From NCBI GenBank assembly GCA_934247875.1, contig CAKQJZ010000036.1, positions 1 through 19,713 on the forward strand: 19,713 bases of DNA. Reading direction: 5' to 3'. Under the pieces are notes generated by a model. It worked only from the letters and a program-made list of their open reading frames with translations. It was not told where the DNA came from and made no database searches. Below, piece after piece: positions 14,781-19,713 of the stretch. Origin of the DNA: an uncultured Spirochaetales bacterium (lineage in GTDB: Bacteria > Spirochaetota > Spirochaetia > Sphaerochaetales > Sphaerochaetaceae). The first letter of the stretch is position 1. Each line of letters starts with the position of its first letter. The position numbers were made by a program, and so were the translations under genes.

Positions 14781-16542
14781 AGTCAAAAGGGTCAATGGAC
14801 CTGTATTGATAATCAAAGATATTACAGATGCTGCCATGATGGAGCTCGTTCATGTCGGAGAGCTAGGTCTTGTTGGCGAGATAGTAAAGCTCAATGGCAA
14901 CAACGCTACAGTTCAGGTATATGAGGATGCAACAGGAATTGCACCTGGGGACAATGTTTATGGATCAGGGATGTCACTCTCCTGTGAGCTTGGTCCTGGC
15001 CTGATTGGCAACATTTATGACGGTATTCAGCGTCCTTTGGAAAGCCTTAGAGCGTTAAGCGGCGACTTCATTGCACGTGGCATTTCATCTCCAGCTATTG
15101 ATCATGAGAAGAAATGGCATATGAGGCCATGCGTAAAGGCCGGAGATATCGTAAAAGCGGGGCAGATTGTTGCCACTATCGCTGAAAATGAGCGTATTGA
15201 ACATAGAATAATGGTGCCTGCCACACTTAAGGGCAAGCTTAATGTTATAAATGATTTTGAAGAGGGCGACTATACAGTTGAAGATCAGCTCTATCTTCTG
15301 AAAGATGAGAGCGGAAAGACTTCTGTAATAACAGCTCGTCAGTTCTGGCCAATCAGAGTCCCTCGACCAGTTGCTTCAAGACTCCCTCTTGATAAGCCTC
15401 TAGTTACAGGACTAAGAGTCATTGACTCTCTCTTCCCACTTGCAAAAGGTGGTACAGTAGCTATTCCAGGTGGCTTTGGCACTGGAAAGACTATGACTCA
15501 GCACTCAATAGCTCAGTGGTGCGATGCAGATATCATCGTATATATCGGATGCGGAGAGCGCGGCAATGAGATGACAGATGTACTTAGAGAGTTTCCAAAG
15601 CTTATAGACCCAAGAACAGGCGAATCTCTCATGAAGCGAACGATTCTTATTGCAAATACATCCAACATGCCAGTATCTGCGCGTGAGGCTTCAATCTACA
15701 CAGGCATTACTATGGCTGAGTACTATCGTGACATGGGCTATGATGTAGCAATCATGGCAGATAGCACATCTCGTTGGGCTGAGGCTCTTAGAGAGCTTTC
15801 TGGCAGAATGGAAGAGATGCCAGCAGAGGAAGGTTTCCCTGCTTATCTTCCAACTCGTATTGCTGAGTTCTATGAAAGAGCAGGACACATGAAGACTCTT
15901 GCCGATAAAGAAGGTTCTGTATCTGTTATCGGAGCTGTATCTCCTCCAGGAGGTGACTTCTCTGAACCTGTTACTCAGCATACAAAGCGTTTTGTACGTT
16001 GTTTCTGGGGGCTAGATAGATTTCTTGCTTCTGCACGTCACTATCCAGCTATTAGCTGGCTCGATTCATACTCTGAGTATGTAGATGAGGTCAAGGATTG
16101 GTGGAATAGCAAGAGCGATGATAAGTGGTCAAAGAACAGAAGCAGAATATTGGAGCTGCTTCAGAAGGAAGTCAGGCTTGAGCAGATTGTAAAGCTTGTA
16201 GGTCCTGATGCACTTCCGGATTCGCAAAGCTTCATACTTGAAGTGTGCTCGCTTTTCAAGACAGCTTTCCTTCAGCAGAATGCTTTCGATATCATAGATA
16301 GGTATTGTTCTGTTGAGAAGCAGGTAAAGATGCTTGATCTTGTTCTTCAGTACTATGACCTTGGCTCAGATGCGATTACAAAGGGTGTTCCTCTTGTAAA
16401 GCTTAGACGTTTGAGTGTTGTCCAGGATATAGCTAGGGCAAGATTCAATATTGCAAACGATAAGATTGATGATATAGACAGACTCAGCTTGAAGCTTGAG
16501 CGCTCTATCAGGGAGCTAGGGAGCCTTTATGATGAAAGATAG
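14758..16542 (+). CDS. ntpA: V/A-type ATPase catalytic subunit A
   Basis: Catalytic subunit that hydrolyses or makes ATP at the A/B interface. The Walker A loop GGFGTGKT is at 238-245 and the catalytic glutamate is E267 in GERGNEM (266-272). The segment between about 110 and 200 is the long 'bulge' insertion that distinguishes V-type A from F-type beta. Length 594 is typical. AGGAAG lies just before ATG 14758, and the conserved opening GRIVGKVKRVNGPVL supports this start. It overlaps ntpE by 23 nt and ntpB by 14 nt. Confidence 0.97.
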   Translation: MQGRIVGKVKRVNGPVLIIKDITDAAMMELVHVGELGLVGEIVKLNGNNATVQVYEDATGIAPGDNVYGSGMSLSCELGPGLIGNIYDGIQRPLESLRALSGDFIARGISSPAIDHEKKWHMRPCVKAGDIVKAGQIVATIAENERIEHRIMVPATLKGKLNVINDFEEGDYTVEDQLYLLKDESGKTSVITARQFWPIRVPRPVASRLPLDKPLVTGLRVIDSLFPLAKGGTVAIPGGFGTGKTMTQHSIAQWCDADIIVYIGCGERGNEMTDVLREFPKLIDPRTGESLMKRTILIANTSNMPVSAREASIYTGITMAEYYRDMGYDVAIMADSTSRWAEALRELSGRMEEMPAEEGFPAYLPTRIAEFYERAGHMKTLADKEGSVSVIGAVSPPGGDFSEPVTQHTKRFVRCFWGLDRFLASARHYPAISWLDSYSEYVDEVKDWWNSKSDDKWSKNRSRILELLQKEVRLEQIVKLVGPDALPDSQSFILEVCSLFKTAFLQQNAFDIIDRYCSVEKQVKMLDLVLQYYDLGSDAITKGVPLVKLRRLSVVQDIARARFNIANDKIDDIDRLSLKLERSIRELGSLYDER

Positions 16543-17950
16543 TGAAGAGCTTTTGAAAGAAGGCAAGAAATCTCTTTTAAGCGGAAGAGAGTATGTTGGT
16601 GCATCAAGAATAGATGGACCACTTGTCTATATGAGAAATACCCATCCTGTTGGATATGGCGAGCTTGTTGAAATCAAGTGCGCAGATGGTTCTATCAAAT
16701 CTGGTCAGGTCCTCGACACATCAGATGATGTAGTCGTCGTTCAGTGCTTTGAGTCTACAGATGGTCTCAATCTTCCTGATACACGCATGCACTTCTTTGG
16801 AGAGAGCTTGTCTCTTGGTGTTTCAGAGAAGATGCTTGGAAGAGTAATGAATGGACTTGGAAAGAGCAGAGACGGCGTTGCAGCTCCTTCCGCAGATGAT
16901 GAGAGAGATGTAAACGGCAGCCCAATGAATCCTACTGCTCGTGAGTATCCAAGAGATTTCATTCAGACAGGTATTTCTGTAATAGATGGTATGACAACAT
17001 TGATTCAGGGCCAGAAGCTTCCTATTTTCTCTGGCAATGGTCTTGAGCACAACCAGCTTGCAGCGCAGATTGTGAGGCAGGCAAAAGTAAGAGGCGGCAA
17101 GTCTGACTTCGCTATTGTATTTGCAGCTATGGGCGTAAAGTATGATGTTGCGAACTTCTTCATCAACTCTTTTGAAGAGTCTGGTGTTCTTGATAATGTG
17201 GCAATGTTCTTATCTCTTGCTGATGATCCATCAATTGAGAGAACTATTACTCCGCGTACAGCACTTACACTCGCTGAGTACCTTGCTTTTGATAAAGGCA
17301 AGCAGGTTCTTGTCATCATGACAGATATGACTAACTACTGTGAGTCTCTTCGTGAGATAGCAACTTTAAGAGGTGAGATTCCTTCTCGTAAAGGCTATCC
17401 TGGTTATCTCTATTCTAACCTTGCAGAGCTTTATGAGAGATCTGGCAAGCTTGCAGGCCGTTCTGGCTCTATTACGCAGCTGCCTATTCTCACTATGCCT
17501 AATGATGATATCTCACACCCAATCCCAGACCTTACTGGTTATATTACTGAAGGACAGATTGTATTCGATAGAGATCTCCATGGTCGTGGTGTTTATCCTC
17601 CAATCAATCCGCTTCCTTCTCTTTCCAGACTTATGAAAGACGGTATTGGAGAGGGTATGACACGCTCTGATCATCCTCATCTATCTAACCAGCTCTATGC
17701 TTCATATGCTCATGTAAAGGAAGTAAGAAACCTTGCATCAGTAATTGGTGAAGAAGAGCTTACAGATATCGATCAGCACTACCTTGAGTTTGGCAACTTC
17801 TTTGAGAAGAACTTCATTGGTCAGCGTTATGATGAAGATAGATCTATTGAAGAGACACTAGACCTCGGCTGGAAGGCTCTCTCATATCTTCCACAGGAAG
17901 AGCTTCAGAGACTTACAGAAGAGGAGATAGCAGAGCACTATAAAGGTTAA
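16529..17950 (+). CDS. ntpB: V/A-type ATPase non-catalytic subunit B
   Basis: Regulatory nucleotide-binding partner of subunit A in the A3B3 head. The sequence from YVGASRIDGPLVYMRN through GRVMNGLGKSRDG and SVIDGMTTLIQGQKLPIFS is standard for B; the Walker A loop is replaced by SGNGLEHNQ, as expected for the non-catalytic subunit. Length 473. Two adjacent ATGs (16529 and 16532) are possible; AGGGAG at 16518-16523 lies 5 and 8 nt upstream respectively, so the true start is undecided. It overlaps ntpA by 14 nt; 3 nt separate it from ntpD. Confidence 0.96.
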   Translation: MMKDSEELLKEGKKSLLSGREYVGASRIDGPLVYMRNTHPVGYGELVEIKCADGSIKSGQVLDTSDDVVVVQCFESTDGLNLPDTRMHFFGESLSLGVSEKMLGRVMNGLGKSRDGVAAPSADDERDVNGSPMNPTAREYPRDFIQTGISVIDGMTTLIQGQKLPIFSGNGLEHNQLAAQIVRQAKVRGGKSDFAIVFAAMGVKYDVANFFINSFEESGVLDNVAMFLSLADDPSIERTITPRTALTLAEYLAFDKGKQVLVIMTDMTNYCESLREIATLRGEIPSRKGYPGYLYSNLAELYERSGKLAGRSGSITQLPILTMPNDDISHPIPDLTGYITEGQIVFDRDLHGRGVYPPINPLPSLSRLMKDGIGEGMTRSDHPHLSNQLYASYAHVKEVRNLASVIGEEELTDIDQHYLEFGNFFEKNFIGQRYDEDRSIEETLDLGWKALSYLPQEELQRLTEEEIAEHYKG

Positions 17951-17953
17951 TCT

Positions 17954-18580
17954 ATGGATAGGAGTTTAGCACCTACTAGAAGCAATCTTATGAAGGTCAA
18001 GGACGAGCTCGCTTTTTCTCGCCTTGGCTATGATCTTCTAGACCAGAAGCGCTCTATTTTGGACTCTGAGCTTTTGTCTTTGGTTGACCAGGCTGTTGAT
18101 TATCAGAATAAAGTAGAGCGTGAGCTTAAAGAGGCTAGAGAGGCTTTGCAGGATGCAATTCTCAATATGGGAAGGCTCAAAGTCGGTAATCTTGCTGGTG
18201 CTGTCAATATCTCATCATCTATTTCTCTTTCTTCCCGAAAGGTCATGGGAGTAGAGCTTCCTAAAGTAAGCACAGAGTTCTCAGGGGAAGGTCCATTCTT
18301 CTCTCCTGAGGGTACTAGCATGCTTAGTGAGATTGCACTCAATGAGTTCAGAGATGTACTTGAAGCTATGGGGCAGCTTGCTGAGCTGAAGGTTTCTATC
18401 ATGAGACTTGCGCGGGAAGTCAAGAAGACTATCAGAAAGGTAAACTCTCTTGAAAAGCTCGTTATCCCAGATAAGGAAGAGACAGTCAAATATCTAACTT
18501 CAAGAATAGAGGAATCAGAGAGAGAAAGCTTTATCCTTCTGAAGAGTGTTAAAGAAAAAATGGAGAAGAACAATGAGTAA
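17954..18580 (+). CDS. ntpD: V/A-type ATPase subunit D (central shaft)
   Basis: Central rotor shaft that drives conformational change in the A3B3 head. The N-terminus (LAPTRSNLMKVKDELAFSRLGYDLLDQKR) is the diagnostic D signature, followed by a long antiparallel coiled coil formed by the N- and C-terminal helices, with KKTIRKVNSLEKLVIP near the C-terminus. Length 208 is typical. AAAGG lies 7 nt before the ATG. Its last 8 nt overlap the universal stress protein gene. Confidence 0.95.
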   Translation: MDRSLAPTRSNLMKVKDELAFSRLGYDLLDQKRSILDSELLSLVDQAVDYQNKVERELKEAREALQDAILNMGRLKVGNLAGAVNISSSISLSSRKVMGVELPKVSTEFSGEGPFFSPEGTSMLSEIALNEFRDVLEAMGQLAELKVSIMRLAREVKKTIRKVNSLEKLVIPDKEETVKYLTSRIEESERESFILLKSVKEKMEKNNE

Positions 18581-19061
18581 TACGCCATTTTCAAAGATCC
18601 TTGTTTATCTTGATGGCAGTGAAGGATCTGTTTCTGCTTTAATGTATTCAATCATGCTTGCAAAGAGCACAGGCTCTGAGCTCCATGCGGTATATGTAGT
18701 AAACACTAAGGCGCTTGGGGATCTTGTTAGATCCAGAATCTTCATCAATGAAGAGCAGAATGAGTATCTGACAGATTTGAAAGAAGATGCTAAGCGTCAT
18801 ATCAAGCATGCGCTTAAGCTTTCTGCAAGCAAGGACATCGACGTTGAGACAGCTATTCTGGAGGGCTCTCCTCATAGTGAGATCTCATCTTATATAAAAG
18901 CAAATAATATTGACCTTTTGGTTATTTGCTCTCTTAATGTAATAAGATCTAGAAGAGAAGAGCTATTGAGTGAGAATGATAGAATGCTCAGGACTTCAGA
19001 TTGTCCTGTTCTTGTTGTAAAAGACAATGATGAAATCTGGAATGAATTTGAGGAGTTTTAA
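18573..19061 (+). CDS. Universal stress protein family protein
   Basis: A single Usp domain (162 residues). An upstream ATG at 18546 lies inside ntpD; GGAG at about 18561 and the family opening KILVYLDGSEGS (8-19) favour ATG 18573. D14, the usual nucleotide-contacting residue, and the LEGSPHSEI loop (97-105) are kept. The C-terminal G-2x-G-9x-G(S/T) phosphate loop of ATP-binding Usps is lost: residues 118-136 (ICSLNVIRSRREELLSEND) contain no glycine, though the final CPVLVVK strand is normal. It probably does not bind ATP in the canonical way and is closer to the UspA/UspB-like group. An acidic tail follows (151-162). It overlaps ntpD by 8 nt and precedes the EIIA gene by 2 nt, so it is made with the ATPase; a regulatory role is inference. 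Confidence 0.85.
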   Translation: MSNTPFSKILVYLDGSEGSVSALMYSIMLAKSTGSELHAVYVVNTKALGDLVRSRIFINEEQNEYLTDLKEDAKRHIKHALKLSASKDIDVETAILEGSPHSEISSYIKANNIDLLVICSLNVIRSRREELLSENDRMLRTSDCPVLVVKDNDEIWNEFEEF

Positions 19062-19063
19062 AT

Positions 19064-19510
19064 ATGACATTGCTTGACGTTTTGAAAAAAGAGCTTATTA
19101 AGGTACCACTGATTTCTACAGATAGAAGAGGTGTTATCGAAGAGCTTGTTGAAGTATATAAGAAGAATGCTGGTCTTTCATCTACTGAGAGTGGAGAGAT
19201 TGTCAACGCAGTGCTCAATAGAGAGGCTCAGGCTTCCACTGCGCTTGAGAATGGTATTGCTATTCCTCATGCTAAGCTTAGCTCTATCAAGAAAAGCGTT
19301 GTAGTAATCGGAGTGTCTAGATTAGGAATCGACTTTGGTTCAGATGAACCATGCAAAGTATTCTTTTTGGTATTAGCTCCAGAGGATAATCCAACAGAGC
19401 ATATCCAGCTTCTCTCCTCGATTGCTAAAGTTTGCTCATCCAGCTTGTATGCTAGAATGCTGAAAAGCGCAAAAAACAGCGACGACGTATACCAGTTATT
19501 CTTTGATTGA
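19064..19510 (+). CDS. PTS EIIA protein (fructose/PtsN type)
   Basis: 148-residue stand-alone EIIA domain of the fructose-mannitol/nitrogen (PTS_EIIA_2) family. The phosphorylatable histidine is H69 in ENGIAIPHAKL, and the rest of the domain (SRLGIDF, EPCKVFFLVLAPEDN..HIQLLSSIAKV) is standard. No EIIB or EIIC domain is fused or adjacent, so a regulatory role of the PtsN type is likelier than sugar uptake; PtsN is not proven. AGGAG at 19051-19055, 8 nt before the ATG, lies in the end of the usp gene. It is the last gene of the ATPase operon, 4 nt before the terminator stem. Confidence 0.88.
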   Translation: MTLLDVLKKELIKVPLISTDRRGVIEELVEVYKKNAGLSSTESGEIVNAVLNREAQASTALENGIAIPHAKLSSIKKSVVVIGVSRLGIDFGSDEPCKVFFLVLAPEDNPTEHIQLLSSIAKVCSSSLYARMLKSAKNSDDVYQLFFD

Positions 19511-19514
19511 CATT

Positions 19515-19545
19515 AAGGGCCCTAAAAAGGCCCTTTAGTTTTCTC
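19515..19545 (+). terminator. Rho-independent terminator of the ATPase operon
   Basis: AAGGGCC (19515-19521) pairs with GGCCCTT (19529-19535) around a 7-nt loop, followed by TAGTTTTCTC. The stem starts 4 nt after the EIIA stop and is GC-rich; with the U-rich tail this is a classical intrinsic terminator. Confidence 0.85.
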
Positions 19546-19645
19546 AAAATATTTAAATAAAATATTTTTTACACTTTAATTCTTTCTAATTTAAATAGTT
19601 ATAAAACAAATAGTAAAAAAATTTAAAATATTTTCAAAAAACCTA
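19546..19645. other. Very AT-rich upstream region
   Basis: About 100 nt made almost only of A and T, with several A- and T-tracts and short palindromes such as AAATATTT. No gene is visible. The phased A-tracts directly ahead of the promoter at 19646 could act as an UP element or curved DNA, which would fit a highly expressed stable RNA downstream. Confidence 0.45.
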
Positions 19646-19674
19646 TTTACAAGGAAAGGATAGTGGTGTAAATT
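19646..19674 (+). promoter_or_regulatory. Strong promoter at the end of the window
   Basis: TTTACA (19646-19651) is separated by exactly 17 bp from TAAATT (19669-19674), with AT-rich DNA upstream. The start site would be near 19681. It is the best-formed promoter in the window. Confidence 0.6.
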
Positions 19675-19680
19675 GCTTAG

Positions 19681-19713
19681 CTGTCGCGAGGATGAGCCTT
19701 GAGAGAGGAAAAA
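19681..19713 (+). ncRNA. Possible 5' end of a stable RNA (RNase P RNA?), truncated by window edge
   Basis: Only about 33 nt of the transcript are present. It contains GTCGC near the predicted start and ends with GAGAGAGGAAAAA, which resembles the 5' part of bacterial RNase P RNA (GTCGC, then P3, then a GAGGAAAGTCC-like segment); GAGG and CCTT could form the small P3 stem. No coding start with a sensible ribosome-binding site is seen: the ATG at 19692 directly abuts GAGG. The identification is a guess from short motifs; 6S or another RNA, or a leader, is possible. Confidence 0.3.

Noticed and set aside
18103..18651. Minus-strand open frame of 182 codons opposite ntpD and usp
   Set aside because: Ser/Leu-rich composition typical of an antisense shadow; it covers two firmly identified genes.
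19692..19713. Start of a small protein gene (ATGAGCCTTGAG...)
   Set aside because: The only ribosome-binding-like bases (GAGG) directly touch the ATG, and the frame is cut after seven codons; a structured RNA is the better guess.

Overview
The window reads as ordinary, compact bacterial chromosome from a strict or facultative anaerobe with moderately low GC. The anaerobic (class III) ribonucleotide reductase, a V/A-type rotary ATPase in place of an F-type one, and the lysine/DAP pathway through DapL together suggest a Sphaerochaeta-like spirochaete or a clostridial-type Firmicute. I cannot choose between them from sequence alone. Almost every gene is on the + strand; the only clear minus-strand gene is a tRNA-Pro. 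No mobile element, CRISPR array, prophage gene or obvious horizontal island is visible.

Layout. (1) 80-2314 topB, a type IA topoisomerase III, as a separate unit flanked by AT-rich inverted repeats. (2) 2383-6539 dapB-dapA-dapL-lysA, four translationally coupled genes taking aspartate semialdehyde to lysine by the aminotransferase variant of the DAP pathway (dapF is not here), followed by a hairpin terminator. (3) 6607-9798 nrdG and nrdD, the radical-SAM activase and the glycyl-radical anaerobic reductase. nrdD has two NrdR-box-like operators 31 bp apart upstream and a fused C-terminal glutaredoxin-like domain. (4) 9905-9978 tRNA-Pro(GGG), minus strand. (5) 10097-19510 an eleven-gene, tightly packed operon. 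It holds V-ATPase subunits in the order G/H-like stalk, C, I, K, F, E, A, B, D, then a universal stress protein and a PTS EIIA (PtsN/fructose-type) protein, ending in a clear Rho-independent terminator. (6) 19546-19713 a very AT-rich stretch with a strong-looking promoter and the 5' end of what is probably a stable RNA, possibly RNase P RNA, cut off by the window edge.

How the parts work together: the ATPase operon encodes the complete V1 head (A, B, D, F), the peripheral stalk (E and the G/H-like subunit), the coupling subunit C and the membrane part (I and K). The two appended genes look co-translated and may connect the pump to stress or sugar/nitrogen status. nrdG and nrdD make dNTPs without oxygen, and the fused redoxin probably re-reduces the active-site disulfide. 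The most notable observations are the NrdD-redoxin fusion with its NrdR boxes, the Usp/EIIA tail of the ATPase operon, the Thermus-like short rotor subunit lacking the helix-1 Gln, and the apparent lack of Shine-Dalgarno sequences on three of the promoter-proximal genes. No wholly new system is evident.
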